Source of the DNA: Rhizobium sullae
GTDB lineage: Bacteria > Pseudomonadota > Alphaproteobacteria > Rhizobiales > Rhizobiaceae
Assembly: GCF_900169785.1 (NCBI RefSeq)
Contig: NZ_FWER01000012.1
Span: 62,482 to 126,481 of the forward strand
Direction: 5' to 3'
Length of the DNA: 64,000 nt
This document shows positions 44,375-55,100 of this stretch, piece by piece. The stretch's first letter is position 1; each line of letters begins with the position of its first letter. The notes beneath the pieces are model-generated. The model was not told the DNA's origin. It saw only the letters and a program-made list of their open reading frames with translations, and searched no databases. A program made the translations under genes and the position numbers.

Positions 44375-45643
44375 TTAGCCTTGATTGGCGAGCAGCACGC
44401 AGTCGTAGGAGCGCTTCTTGAGGGCTTCGCAGGCGGTGGTGGCGGCCTTTTCGGTGGCGAAACCGACGAAGCGGGCGCGGTAGATGGCGTTGGCGCCAGT
44501 GCCGAAGGCTTCGGTATAGGGAGTTGCGGACTTCAGTGCCGCGCCGCCTTCGGCCTTTGCCTGGGCAAGCAGGGCACGGGCGGCATCGGCGCTCGGAGCG
44601 GCGGAAATCTGGATCTGCCAGCCTTGGGCCGACTGCTGCGGCTTGCCGGCGTTGACCATTTCCTCGAGTGCTGCCGGACGCTCCAGGGGAACGGCTGCGG
44701 TGTCGGAATAACCGAGCGCGAAAGGAACATTGCCGGCTTCGACTTCGCTCTTCGTCGTGACGCCCGGAAGCGAGACGTCCGTACCGGCGGCGGCGGATGC
44801 AATCTCGACCGGTTGCTTCGCGCCGGCGCTTGCAAGCAGCCTGCCACCGCTGGAGGCGCGGCCGAGATACTTGTCGAGAAGGGCTTCCATCTGAGCGTCG
44901 CGGCTGCGGGCCGTGCGACCGCCGAGGACGACGCCAACGACGCGGCGGTTGCCGTCGCGCACGGCGCTCACGAGATTGAAGCCGGAGGCGTTGGTGTAGC
45001 CCGTCTTGATGCCGTCCATGCCCTGGTAGCGAACCATCAGGTTGTTATGGCCGCGGATGGTCTTGCCGCGGAAGGTGAAGGCCGTCATCGAGAAGAGACG
45101 GTATTCGCTCGGATAGTGCTTGAGCAGCGCAACGCCGAGCGTCGACATGTCGCGCGCCGTCGTCACCTGCCGTGCATCCGGCAGACCGGAGGCGTTGTAG
45201 AAGGCGGTGCGGTTCATGCCGAGCTGGCGGGCCTTCTGCGTCATGATGCGGGCGAAGTTGCTTTCGGAGCCCGCGAGCTTTTCGCCGACCGCGGCGGCGG
45301 CATCATTCGCGGACTTGACGATCATGCCATAGACGGCTTCGCGAATTGTAATCGTCCCGCCCGCCTTCACGCCGAGCTTGGTCGGCGGGCGGCTGGCCGC
45401 GTATTTCGACATGACGATCGGCGTGTCCCAGGTAATCTTGCCGCGCTTCAATGCCTCGAAGGTGATGTAGAGCGTCATCATCTTGGTGAGCGAGGCCGGA
45501 TGGTTCAGCACATCGCCGTTCTCGGAAGCGAGAACCTTGCCCGTTCGGGCGTCAAGGATGAGGGAGGCGTTGCCGGCGATCGCCGCGAGGGGTGCCGAAA
45601 CCGCAAACATCACGGCTAAAAATGCGGCCACCAACCTTTTCAT
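44375..45643 (-). CDS. D-alanyl-D-alanine carboxypeptidase with SPOR domain
   Basis: A 422-residue low-molecular-weight penicillin-binding protein trimming peptidoglycan stem peptides. A signal peptide ends near residue 24. The catalytic motifs are S51-L-T-K54, S111-A-N113 and K213-T-G215. A linker of 90 residues leads to a C-terminal SPOR domain (QGWQIQISAAPSADAARALL to KKRSYDCVLLANQG), which directs enzymes to septal denuded glycan. The DacA-type membrane-anchoring helix is absent. The SPOR fusion is typical of rhizobia. Confidence 0.93.
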   Translation of the reverse strand: MKRLVAAFLAVMFAVSAPLAAIAGNASLILDARTGKVLASENGDVLNHPASLTKMMTLYITFEALKRGKITWDTPIVMSKYAASRPPTKLGVKAGGTITIREAVYGMIVKSANDAAAAVGEKLAGSESNFARIMTQKARQLGMNRTAFYNASGLPDARQVTTARDMSTLGVALLKHYPSEYRLFSMTAFTFRGKTIRGHNNLMVRYQGMDGIKTGYTNASGFNLVSAVRDGNRRVVGVVLGGRTARSRDAQMEALLDKYLGRASSGGRLLASAGAKQPVEIASAAAGTDVSLPGVTTKSEVEAGNVPFALGYSDTAAVPLERPAALEEMVNAGKPQQSAQGWQIQISAAPSADAARALLAQAKAEGGAALKSATPYTEAFGTGANAIYRARFVGFATEKAATTACEALKKRSYDCVLLANQG

Positions 45644-45863
45644 GAAATCCCCTCAATCAAAATGCCGCACCGGCGAAGTCAGATGTGTGTCCCGTTCTGC
45701 GACAGAAGCCGCTAATCTGGCGCGACTTTGAGGCAACGGACACCAATTTTTTGAGTTTTCTTTGCTCCTGGTGAACGGAACGTAAAGATTTCACTCGGAA
45801 ATGCAACGTTCAACAACGCTTAACACCATAATTGATAGGCTCGCCCGTCTTCAGGGAGGCGGT

Positions 45864-46910
45864 ATGCACAGGCTGTGGAAAAATCGCGCGAAACGGATCG
45901 CCATCACCGGCGGGCTCGAGGCCGCTCATCTTGTCGCGGCTCTCCGGCTGATGCGCAACGCGCGCGGACGCGGCGCGATCTTTACCCTGCATCATGTCAG
46001 GCCGCACGAGCCGCATGCCTTCGAGCCGAACAGACACCTGGAAATCACCCCCGAGTTTCTCGATGTGGCGCTGACGCGGCTTGCCCATGACGGTTACAGG
46101 TTCGTCGCGTTGGACGAGATTCCGGCATTGCTTTCCGGACCGGCCGGCGACCAGCCCTTTGCAGCGTTTACGCTGGACGACGGCTACCGCAACAACCTCG
46201 TTCACGCCTATCCGATCTTCGAGAAGCACGAGGCGCCCTTTACGGTGTTCGTGACAAAGGGCCTCACGGAGCGCACCCACACGATCTGGTGGGAGACGCT
46301 TGCCGCCATCCTGCGGAAGGCGGAACAAGTCCGTTTCGATTTCGGCGCAGGCGAAGAGACGATCACGCTTGGCACACTGGCCGATCAGCATGCGGCATTC
46401 TCGCGATTTGCAGCGCATGTCCACCAAACCGACGAGGCCTCAACGGTTGCGAAGATCGATGCGCTCGCCCGTCACCGTGAGATCGATCCGGCCGAACTCG
46501 TCGACGATCTCGTGATGGGTGCGGCGGAACTCAATCTTCTCGACGCAAGCCCCCTCGCCTCCATCGGCGCCCATACGGTCAGCCATCGCGCGCTTGCGCG
46601 GCTTCCAGAATCCCAAGCGCGGGAGGATATGGCGCTTTCTGCCGATCACGTAGAGGCGATCACCGGCAAACGGCCAGAAGCCTTCGCCTTCCCTTATGGC
46701 ACGCCCGAGGCCGCAACCTATCGCGAGGCGAAAATCGCGGCCGAACTCGGGTTCAAGGTCGCGGTGACGACACGGCCGGGCATCATGCGTCCGGACCTGC
46801 CCGGCGGCACGGCCTATCTGCCGCGGCTCTCGCTCAACGGGTTTTACCAGAGGCCGCGTTATGTCTCGGCGCTCGCCTCCGGCATCCCGCTGAAGCTGAT
46901 GGGCCGATAA
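45864..46910 (+). CDS. Polysaccharide deacetylase (NodB-homology domain)
   Basis: A 348-residue carbohydrate esterase family 4-like protein. The metal/catalytic motif is AFTLDDGYRNN (Asp-Asp) and the His-rich motif is IGAHTVSHRAL. AFAFPYGTPEAATYREAKIA gives motifs 3-4. ATG 45864 has AGGGAGG just upstream; an in-frame ATG at 45801 adds 21 residues but no signal peptide. Arg-rich N-terminus, no clear export signal. It probably deacetylates a surface polysaccharide precursor. It ends 5 bp before the convergent pdxH stop. Confidence 0.9.
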   Translation: MHRLWKNRAKRIAITGGLEAAHLVAALRLMRNARGRGAIFTLHHVRPHEPHAFEPNRHLEITPEFLDVALTRLAHDGYRFVALDEIPALLSGPAGDQPFAAFTLDDGYRNNLVHAYPIFEKHEAPFTVFVTKGLTERTHTIWWETLAAILRKAEQVRFDFGAGEETITLGTLADQHAAFSRFAAHVHQTDEASTVAKIDALARHREIDPAELVDDLVMGAAELNLLDASPLASIGAHTVSHRALARLPESQAREDMALSADHVEAITGKRPEAFAFPYGTPEAATYREAKIAAELGFKVAVTTRPGIMRPDLPGGTAYLPRLSLNGFYQRPRYVSALASGIPLKLMGR

Positions 46911-46915
46911 GCCCG

Positions 46916-47536
46916 TTACGGATACATCCTGACCTTTTCCCAATCGCCTTCCGCCGTTGTGCGGCGGAACTCGATGCGGTCGTGCAGGCGGAAGTTCTGG
47001 TCCTTCCAGAATTCGATCGAGACTGGCTTGATGCGGAAACCGGACCAGTAGGGCGGCCGCGGTATTTCGCCGATGGCATAACGCGCCGTATATTCGGCAA
47101 CGGCTTTTTCCAGCGCGAAACGGCTTTCCAGCGGGCGGGATTGCTTGGACGCCCAGGCGCCGATGCGGCTACCGCGTGCGCGGGTCTTGAAATACGCGTC
47201 GGCTTCCTCGTCGGTCACGATTTCCACAGGACCGCGAACGCGCACTTGCCGGCGCAGCGTTTTCCAATGAAAACACAGGGCTGCTTTTTTCTGTCCCAAG
47301 ATTTCGCGGCCTTTCTGACTTTCAAAATTGGTGTAGAAGACGAATCCGTCGCTATCGAATCCCTTCAGGAGAACCATGCGGACATTGGGAAGGCCATCTT
47401 CATCGACCGTTGCAAGTGCTACCGCATTCGGATCGTTTATCTCGGAACCCTCGGCATCTTTCAGCCATTCCGCGAATAGCTTGAACGGCTCGTCGCGCTC
47501 GGTGAAGTCACTGCTTGTTAACTCATTTGCCGACAT
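46916..47536 (-). CDS. pdxH: Pyridoxamine 5'-phosphate oxidase
   Basis: A 206-residue FMN oxidase converting pyridoxamine or pyridoxine phosphate to [43 protein letters not shown] (FMN binding) and [10 protein letters not shown] are signature blocks, with [18 protein letters not shown] at the C-terminus. Normal length. It is divergent from the surface lipoprotein gene across a 66-bp gap. Confidence 0.97.
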   Translation of the reverse strand: MSANELTSSDFTERDEPFKLFAEWLKDAEGSEINDPNAVALATVDEDGLPNVRMVLLKGFDSDGFVFYTNFESQKGREILGQKKAALCFHWKTLRRQVRVRGPVEIVTDEEADAYFKTRARGSRIGAWASKQSRPLESRFALEKAVAEYTARYAIGEIPRPPYWSGFRIKPVSIEFWKDQNFRLHDRIEFRRTTAEGDWEKVRMYP

Positions 47537-47602
47537 ATTATCTCAAATGCCCCGGGTTTATTGGTTTAATGCCCAGCTTTTCACGACTGGACAGGACGCA
47601 GG

Positions 47603-48061
47603 GTGAAAGTCATAGCAAAGTCAAATCGCCATACAAAGGGCCGGCTGTGCCGTTGTACCATGTTGTTCGTCATCGGAGCGGCGATGCTGCCGCTTTCCGG
47701 CTGCATGACGGGCGGATTTGACTTCTTGAGCGATTCCAAGGTGGACCGTTCAGTCGCCACCGGTACCGTGCCGCAGGCGCCGCCGAGCACCGATACTCTT
47801 TCCGACGAAATGACGGTCCGCAACGCGGTCACCTCCGCCGACATCCAGAGGATGGCCGGTCAGCCACTGCCTTGGGCGAACTCCTCCACCGGCAGCGCCG
47901 GCGTCATCGACACGATCGTCGAGAATAACGACCAGGGCCAGGTCTGCCGCCAATTCCGCACGACACGGCACTCCTATGCGGGCGTTGCCAAATTCTACGG
48001 CAAGACTTGCCTCGTGGGCGGCGGCAACTGGCAGCTGCTGAGCTTCCAGCCGGAAGGCTGA
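47603..48061 (+). CDS. Surface antigen-like lipoprotein (RT0821/Lpp0805 type)
   Basis: A 152-residue lipoprotein. A basic N-terminus precedes the lipobox LPLSGC with Cys near residue 34. The mature region ends in the conserved VCRQFRTTRHSYAGVAKFYG and KTCLVGGGNWQLLSFQP segments of the RT0821/Lpp0805 surface-protein family. It probably sits in the outer membrane. Function is unknown. Confidence 0.82.
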   Translation: MKVIAKSNRHTKGRLCRCTMLFVIGAAMLPLSGCMTGGFDFLSDSKVDRSVATGTVPQAPPSTDTLSDEMTVRNAVTSADIQRMAGQPLPWANSSTGSAGVIDTIVENNDQGQVCRQFRTTRHSYAGVAKFYGKTCLVGGGNWQLLSFQPEG

Positions 48062-48085
48062 TCCGCTTCAAAACTTAACATCTTC

Positions 48086-48113
48086 CCGCCCTGACGGGGA
48101 TTTTCAGGGGCGG
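48086..48113. repeat. Terminal hairpin of an IS200/IS605-type element (right-end-like)
   Basis: An imperfect stem of CCGCCCTGA (48086-48094) with TCAGGGGCGG (48104-48113), one bulged G, lies 3 bases after the tnpB-relic stop. IS605-family elements carry subterminal hairpins at this position, and in active systems the overlapping transcript forms the guide RNA of TnpB. The other end is absent. Confidence 0.5.
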
Positions 48114-48115
48114 CT

Positions 48116-48613
48116 TTAGGCCGCCCTTTCGAGTCCTCGGCTCCCGCCGGAAGTCTCCGACGCCGCCGATGGCCGTGTTCCAGCCAGGAGGATGTTGACC
48201 GCCGCGTTGACGTCGGCGTGGTCTGCGTGTCCGCAGGAGAGGCAGAGGAACTTCGCTTGGTTTTCGCGGTTTGCCTTGTCCCTCGACCCACACTTTGAGC
48301 AGGTCACGGACGTGTATCGCGGATCGACCTTGACGACGGTTCCGCCGAGGAAGGCAAGCTTGTCAGTCAGCAACAGCTCGAAGCGGTACCACGCCGCCGC
48401 GAGGATCGAGCGATTGAGGCCAGCCTTCCGGGCGACGTTCTTGCCCGGCTCTTCGACGGTCCCTTTCGCCGAGGCGCTCATGTTCCTGATCTTCAGGTCC
48501 TCGAGGACGGCCGCCCCGAAGCGCTTCGCGATGCGCGTCGTCGTCACGTGTTGCCAGTGCAGCCGTTGGCGCGCCGCCTTCGCCGCGTCATGCGGCGGCG
48601 CGCCTTTGGACAT
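48116..48613 (-). pseudogene. Truncated IS605-family TnpB (RNA-guided nuclease) relic
   Basis: The frame of 165 residues matches only the C-terminal part of TnpB. RIAKRFGAAVLEDLKIRNM holds the RuvC-II Glu. VDPRYTSVTCSKCGSRDKA and FLCLSCGHADHADVNAAVNI hold the four-Cys zinc finger and the RuvC-III Asp. The N-terminal 200-250 residues with the RuvC-I Asp are missing, and family similarity fades before residue 18. No TnpA is nearby. It cannot be an active nuclease and marks an old insertion. Confidence 0.85.
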
Positions 48614-48882
48614 TGTCCGGCAGTATGTCGAGACCCAAGGTCGCGCGCTTCCGATGATTAATCGCCGCCGCGATGCTTAGCAGAAAGCTAACCATTTGCG
48701 GAGAAAGCCGCATTCCCCTCCCCAAAAATAAGGACTGATTAGTAACTCTGACGCACGATCGGCTCACAGACGCGTGTTCCGGTTCCTCTCAAATGGGCCA
48801 GATGGCGCGCAGAGAGTTGTCATTGGGCATCGGGGTGCTGGGCAAGGACAGGCACACCGCATCGGAACACCGGCGGTTTATT

Positions 48883-50040
48883 ATGCGCGATCCTTATAAG
48901 ATTTTGGGCGTTCCTCAGGACGCAGGGGCAGACGAGATCAAGGCCGCTTGGCGCAACAAGGCCAAGGCCGTCCATCCGGACCATAACCAGGGCGACCCGA
49001 CGGCAACGGCGCGTTTCGCCGAGGTCGGTCGCGCCTATGAGACATTGAAGGACCCCAAGAAGCGCAGCCTTTTCGATACGGCCGCACGGATGGCGGAGGC
49101 GCGCGTGAGCGGCGATACGATCATGCAACAGCGGCAGGCCGCCCGCGAGGCGGCGGTCCGGGCGAAGGCAGCACAGGCGAATGCCGAACGGGTGATGGAA
49201 GAACTCACCCGCGCCAACGCGCAAAAGGCGGCGAGGGCCGCCGCCGAAGCGGCAAAGCAGCAGCAGGCCAGCCCGGAATCCGCCGAAGACATGGTCGAGC
49301 GCATTTTTGGCGCGCAGGCTAAAGCTGCAAGCGCAGGCGCGACGGTTCATCCACAGGCAAATGCCAGCCGGCGACCGGAGGCGGAGGCAGGCAAACCGGA
49401 GGCGGAGGCAATCAAGCCCGAGGAGGAAGGTGCAGAAACTGCTGCCGTCGCGGCTGCTGGCGGCATTCTTCAGCCCTTGAGCATCCTGACGTCGCTCGTG
49501 CGCCGCTTCACCGGCAGCACGCCCGCACCGGAAAAGGCGCCGGATCAGTTTGCACAGACGACCGTAACAATAGAAGATATACTGAAAGGTAACTGGGCCA
49601 CCGTGCAGCTCGGCGAGAGCCGCGAGGCAAGCTTCGCACTATCGGCCGGAACGCGGGAGGGCCATCAGGTCCGGCTGAAGGGTCAGGGCTACAAGCTGCC
49701 GAACATGCAGCGCGGCGATGCGGTCGTCAGCATCCACATCGCGCCCGACGCGCGTTTCACCGTCGATGGCTTCGACCTGCATACCGTGCTTCCTGTGACG
49801 ATCGAAAATGCCGTTCTCGGCACCGAAGCACGCATCGACGGACCGAACGGGCCGGTCGACGTCACCGTTCCCGCCTGGTCAGGATCCGACAAGACGATCC
49901 GAATCTCCGGCCAGGGCCTGCCCGACGACACCGGCGGAAAGGGCGACCTGGTCGTCGAACTACGCATTATGTTGTGGGAAAAGCCGGACGATAAAGTCAC
50001 GGATCTCATGCGAAGCATGCGCGAAGGGCTGTTTCTGTGA
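48883..50040 (+). CDS. J-domain (DnaJ/CbpA-like) co-chaperone
   Basis: A 385-residue co-chaperone. The J domain (residues 1-70, DPYKILGVPQDAGADEIKAA) has the HPD motif at 31-33 (AVHPDHNQGDP). An Ala/Glu/Gln-rich linker of about 140 residues with coiled-coil character follows. Two C-terminal substrate-binding domains run from TVTIEDILKGNWATVQLG to the end (VRLKGQGYKLP, IRISGQGLPDD). No Gly/Phe region or zinc finger is present, so it is type II/CbpA-like. ATG 48883 was preferred to GTG/ATG starts further upstream. It lies upstream of fabI. Confidence 0.9.
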   Translation: MRDPYKILGVPQDAGADEIKAAWRNKAKAVHPDHNQGDPTATARFAEVGRAYETLKDPKKRSLFDTAARMAEARVSGDTIMQQRQAAREAAVRAKAAQANAERVMEELTRANAQKAARAAAEAAKQQQASPESAEDMVERIFGAQAKAASAGATVHPQANASRRPEAEAGKPEAEAIKPEEEGAETAAVAAAGGILQPLSILTSLVRRFTGSTPAPEKAPDQFAQTTVTIEDILKGNWATVQLGESREASFALSAGTREGHQVRLKGQGYKLPNMQRGDAVVSIHIAPDARFTVDGFDLHTVLPVTIENAVLGTEARIDGPNGPVDVTVPAWSGSDKTIRISGQGLPDDTGGKGDLVVELRIMLWEKPDDKVTDLMRSMREGLFL

Positions 50041-50162
50041 AATTTTCGTGACAAGCGCACCCTTTATTACGATCCCTTACAGTTGATGATTGCCCGCAAT
50101 CTTGAACCGGTGGACGGCCTATGCCATAGGCAATTTCCAATTGGATCATTAGGGGGCAAAAT

Positions 50163-50981
50163 ATGGCTCAAGCAACAGGCCTCATGTCAGGCAAGCGCGG
50201 CGTCATCATGGGCGTCGCCAACAATCGTTCGATTGCGTGGGGCATTGCCAAAGCCATTCATGCACAGGGCGCCGAAATTGCATTTACATATCAGGGCGAT
50301 GCCCTGAAGAAGCGAGTCGAGCCGCTGGCTGCCGAACTCGGTGGCGTACTCGCCGGCCACTGTGATGTCAGCGACGAAGCGAGCATTGATGCCGTTTTCG
50401 AGAACGTCGAAAAGATGTGGGGCAAGATCGATTTCGTCGTTCACGCGATCGGCTTCTCGGACAAGGACGAGCTGACCGGTCGCTATGTCGACACTTCGCC
50501 GGACAATTTCGCCAAGACGATGCAGATTTCCGTCTATTCGTTCACGTCTGTCGCACGCCGCGCCGAGAAGCTGATGACAGAGGGCGGATCGCTGCTGACG
50601 CTCACCTATTACGGCGCCGAGAAGGTCATGCCGAACTACAACGTCATGGGTGTTGCCAAGGCAGCGCTCGAGGCGAGCGTCAAGTATCTCGCCGTTGATC
50701 TCGGACCGAAGAACATCCGCGTCAACGCGATTTCGGCAGGCCCGATCAAGACGCTCGCAGCCTCCGGCATCGGCGATTTCCGCTATATCCTGAAGTGGAA
50801 CGAGTACAACGCTCCGCTCCGCCGTACCGTCACCATCGAAGATGTCGGCGATGTCGGCCTTTACATGCTGTCGGACCTCTCGCGCTCGGTCACGGGTGAA
50901 GTACACCATGCCGACAGCGGCTATCATGTGATCGGGATGAAGGCGGTAGACGCGCCGGATATTTCGGTTATCAAAGACTGA
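50163..50981 (+). CDS. fabI: Enoyl-[acyl-carrier-protein] reductase (NADH)
   Basis: A 272-residue FabI-type SDR completing each cycle of fatty acid elongation. The cofactor loop is GVANNRSIAWGIAKAI. The catalytic pair is Y159-x6-K166 in PNYNVMGVAKAALE, and the substrate loop INAISAGPIKTLAASGIGDF is typical of triclosan-sensitive FabI. It has a strong AGGGGGC ribosome region before ATG 50163. A histidine phosphatase follows at 27 bp. Confidence 0.96.
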   Translation: MAQATGLMSGKRGVIMGVANNRSIAWGIAKAIHAQGAEIAFTYQGDALKKRVEPLAAELGGVLAGHCDVSDEASIDAVFENVEKMWGKIDFVVHAIGFSDKDELTGRYVDTSPDNFAKTMQISVYSFTSVARRAEKLMTEGGSLLTLTYYGAEKVMPNYNVMGVAKAALEASVKYLAVDLGPKNIRVNAISAGPIKTLAASGIGDFRYILKWNEYNAPLRRTVTIEDVGDVGLYMLSDLSRSVTGEVHHADSGYHVIGMKAVDAPDISVIKD

Positions 50982-51008
50982 TCGAAGTCCAATCAAGCGG
51001 AACCTGCC

Positions 51009-51599
51009 TTGCTCATCTATGTGGTCCGACACGGTCAGACCGACTGGAATGCCGAACGCCGCCTGCAGGGCCAGAAGGATATTCCGCTGAACGCCATCGG
51101 CCGCGAACAGGCGCGGCTGAACGGCATCGATATGGCCGAGATTCTCAGGGTCGAAGCCATTTCCTTCGATTTCGTCGCAAGCCCGCTCCAGCGCACGCGC
51201 GAGACGATGGAGATCATGCGCGCGGCGATGGGCCTGCCGCCAAAGGACTACCGCCCGGACGATCGGCTGGTCGAGGTTTCCTTCGGCGACTGGGAAGGCT
51301 TTACGATCAAGGAACTGAAGGCGACGCAGCGCGAGCGCATCAACGAGCGCAATATCAATAAGTGGGATTTCATTCCGCCGGGCAACGATGCTGAAAGCTA
51401 CGAGATCATGTCGTGGCGCATCCGCTCATGGCTGAATTCGATCGAGTGCCCGACCGTTTGTGTCACGCATGGCGGCGTCATCCGCAGCCTTTTCAAGATG
51501 ATCGCGGACCTGCCGAAGCACGAGGCTGCCGAGGGGGAGATTCCGCAGGACCGCATCCTGAAGATCGACACCGCAAGAAGACTGATCGGCTGGATATAA
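51009..51599 (+). CDS. Histidine phosphatase family protein (phosphoglycerate mutase-like)
   Basis: A 196-residue acid phosphatase/PGM-fold protein. The catalytic RHG motif is R7-H8-G9 in MLIYVVRHGQTDWN. The second His is in CVTHGGVIRSLFK and the Glu in VEVSFGDWEGFTIKEL. It starts with TTG at 51009. Length and motif suit a broad-specificity phosphatase instead of glycolytic PGM. It likely shares a transcript with fabI. Confidence 0.9.
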   Translation: MLIYVVRHGQTDWNAERRLQGQKDIPLNAIGREQARLNGIDMAEILRVEAISFDFVASPLQRTRETMEIMRAAMGLPPKDYRPDDRLVEVSFGDWEGFTIKELKATQRERINERNINKWDFIPPGNDAESYEIMSWRIRSWLNSIECPTVCVTHGGVIRSLFKMIADLPKHEAAEGEIPQDRILKIDTARRLIGWI

Positions 51600-51605
51600 T
51601 CCCTC

Positions 51606-51866
51606 TCATTGCACGATATCGAGGTCGTTGATCACCCGCTTGCCATCGACTTCCGTGTAGAAGATCACCACCTTCACGCCGGCCTTCAGCCCCTCGAAGT
51701 TGAACTCCTCCGGCGCCTGATAGGTCTTTCCGTCATCAAGCGTCAGGCTGAGGCTGCTCATGTCGACCGTTTTGATGGTCGCTTCGACGTCGGCGCTTTC
51801 CGCAAAGCCGCTGATGGGCGACAGGAAACTTGCTGTAGCCAGCAGCGTGGCAACAAAAAAACGCAT
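51606..51866 (-). CDS. DUF1344-family small exported protein
   Basis: An 86-residue exported protein with signal peptide (MRFFVATLLATASFLSPIS, cleaved near FAES). The mature part is one beta-rich domain: VEATIKTVDMSSLSLTLDDG and VVIFYTEVDGKRVINDLDIV. DUF1344 is common in rhizobia and has no known role. ATG 51866 is preceded by GAGGG; ATG 51881 is the alternative. It converges with the histidine phosphatase gene. Confidence 0.82.
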   Translation of the reverse strand: MRFFVATLLATASFLSPISGFAESADVEATIKTVDMSSLSLTLDDGKTYQAPEEFNFEGLKAGVKVVIFYTEVDGKRVINDLDIVQ

Positions 51867-52105
51867 CGCGGCAACCCTCATGAAACTCGACGCAAAAATC
51901 CGGTGAAACACAGATAAGCTCCTGAATATGGCGAAAATTGCCCGGAAGAATGACTTTCCGCGCCTCATTGATGAATAGCATTTTAACAATAAGCAAGAGC
52001 AACCGCTAACCATTAGGGCGCACTTCATTACAAGCAGCGAAGACGAACCATCGGGAAATCGTAAATTAACCGGTTCCTCCTAGAGTTCCGCCGAACAAGG
52101 GGGAC

Positions 52106-55100
52106 GTGTTTTTGCTTTTGCGGCTCAGCGCCAATATTCACTTACGGCGGCTACTCAAGAATACCTGGGTCTCACTGCTGGTTTCCACTCTCGTCGCATT
52201 TGTGGTCGTTGGGGTCGGCTTCACACTCGATCGCGCAAATACGGCCGCCCATCTGCGGGAACTGCAGATTCGCACGGAAAACGAAGCAAGCCTTATTCGC
52301 GCTCGCATGGCGGCACAAATCAACATGGACATCACCGTCGCCCGCGATCTGTCCAACATGATTTCCGTGAGCGCGAAAACCAACCAGGAGGAAATGGAGC
52401 GCCAGATCAATTGGGTGCTCATCCAGAACCCCCATTTCATCAGTATCGCCGTCGCACCGGATTTCGTCGTCAGCAGCGTCTTCCCACCGCAGCCCGGCAA
52501 GAGCCGCATTGGCAAGGATGTGCGTCAAACGCTGATGCTGCGCCAATCCGTCAGGCGCAATACGGGAGACCAGCAGGCACGCTTTTACGGCCCGGTCACG
52601 ACCGGAAGCGGCAAGGATGCGTTCGCGATCTTCTTCCCGATCTTCGTCAAGGAGAACGGGCAGCGCAACGTCTGGGGTGCAGTCGAAGTCACCATCGACC
52701 GGGATATGTTCTACGAGAACACCGGCCTAAAACCCGCGCGCAACAGTGAAAACCAGGAGCGTTATCCGCATCTCGGCCACCTTTCGATCGCGGTGCGCGA
52801 CCTGGGCACGGCGGCCGAGGGCTCCGCCCTTCCCTTCTTCGGCAGCGCCGATGTGTTCGACAAACAGCCGCTCCGGCGCAAGATCACTTTTGCTGGCGGG
52901 CGCTGGGAACTTTCGGCTGTGCCGATGACCGGATGGAACGACCCCCCGCCGAACCAGCTTCAGCTTCGCTTGATCATCATCGCCGCCGGCTGCGTCATCA
53001 TCGTCCCGATCTTCTTCGCGACCCTGCTGCTTGGCGAGCGCAACCGCAATATCAGCGAGCTGGAGGCGCGCGAGGGGAAGCTGCTCGAGCTTTCGCAGCG
53101 GCTGAACCTGGCGCTGGATTCCTCCAATATCGGCATCTGGGAACTGCAGGATCATGGCCACAGCCTTTACTGGGATACGCGGGCCTCGGCTCTTCACGGC
53201 CAGCCTTCCGGCGAGGGCAGTCATCCGCTTGAAAGCTGGCTCGAGGCAATCGTGGCGGCAGACCGGCCGATCGCCGAAACACACTTCTTCAACTGCAGCC
53301 TGGCGGGCACCTCCTGCACGGCTCAGTACCGCGTCAGGCTTTCGAACGGCGGCGTCCGGCATCTGCGGTCGGTCGGCTCCTTCTATACGGATGCGGGGGG
53401 AACCGGCAGGACGATCGGCATCGTCGCGGACGTGACTGCAGACGCTGAGGCCGCCGATATGCTGCGCAAGGCGAAGGAAAACAGCGACATCAAGAATGCC
53501 GAGCTGGAATTGGCGCTGGACGAACTCTCCCGCCGCGAGACGCAGCTTGCCGAACTCTCAACCCGCCTCGACCTGGCGCTCGATTCCTACCAATGCGGTA
53601 TTTGGGAGACGACGCTCGGCGCCGCCGGCTCCGTCTGGGACGAGCGCATGCATGAACTCTACGGGTTAGAACCAAGGCATGGGTTCATGACCCAGGATGT
53701 CTGGCTTTCCCGCATTCATCCGGACGATCGTGATCTTGCGCTCGAAAGCGCACGGCATTTCAAGAAGCTCGGCGACAAGCACACGCTCATCTGCCGCGTG
53801 CCGGCGGAGGACGGCAGCATTCGCTACGTCCGCTCGACCGGCAAGGTGCACCAGGCGGCAACAGGACAGCTGAAACTCATCGGCGTCGCGTTCGACGCCA
53901 CCGAAGACGCGCTGCTGACAGCCGAGCTCAAGGCAGCCAAGGACGATGCGGTTGCCAAGAATATCGAGCTCGAACTTGCCAAGAATCGCATCGAGCACAA
54001 TTCGCTGCATGATCCGCTGACGGCGCTTGCCAATCGCCGCAAGCTCGACATCGCGCTGGAAAATCTGACTGCCGGAAGCCAGTCGCAGCGGCAGAAATTC
54101 GCGATCCTCCATATCGACCTCGATCGCTTCAAGCAGATTAATGACACGCTCGGCCATGCAGCAGGCGATGCGATGCTGGTGCATGCTTCGAAAGTGCTTT
54201 CGGAGAATGTCCGCGGCAGCGATGTCGTCGCGCGTATCGGCGGCGACGAGTTCGTCATCCTCGCCCTCGATGTCGGCGACGAGGATATGGCCGCGCTGGC
54301 GGGCCGGATCATCGAAGAAATGCGCCAGCCCGTTAATTTCCAAGGCTTCCCCTGCCGCTGCGGCGTTTCGATCGGCATCGCGCTTGCAAACGGCATCCAT
54401 GTCGACGCGCGCAAAGTGCTGATCAATGCCGATATCGCGCTCTATCGCGCCAAGAGCCTGGGTCGGAATCGCTACGAATTCTTCAACCAGAACCTCCAGG
54501 CCGACATCATCAACAGCAAGCGCACCGCCGACGAGATTCTCGCCGGCATCGAGAATGGCGAATTCACGGCCTGGTACCAGCCGAAATTTTGCGCACAGAC
54601 TATGCAGCTCACCGGCGTCGAAGCTCTGGTGCGCTGGCACCATCCGGCCCGCGGCTTGCTGACGCCGGACAAATTCCTGCGCATCGCCGACGAGATCAAC
54701 GTCGTGCAGGAGCTCGACCGCATCGTTCTCGAAACCGCGCTGAAGGACAAGATGCGCTGGTCAGCACTCGGCGTTGTCGTGCCGCAGGTCTCCGTCAACG
54801 TTTCGGCGCGGCGGCTGCACGACGGCAGCCTTTTCGAATCGCTGAGCGACCTGCAGATCCGGCCCGGCGAAATCTCCTTCGAGCTAGTGGAATCGATCTT
54901 CCTCGACGAGAGCGAGGACGTGGCGGCGCACAATCTCGACCGTATCAAGGCGCTCGGCATCGATATCGAAATCGACGATTTCGGCACGGGCCACACCTCG
55001 ATCGTAAGCCTTCTGAAGCTGAAGCCAAAGAGGCTCAAGATCGACCGCCAACTGGTGCAGCCAATCCTCCATTCGCCGCAGGAACGCGCGCTGGTACGCT

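Noticed and set aside
48614..48882. Missing N-terminal half of TnpB beyond the relic
   Set aside because: I read the minus-strand frames upstream of 48613 and saw no RuvC-I or other TnpB motif, so truncation and not a frameshift is the better explanation.
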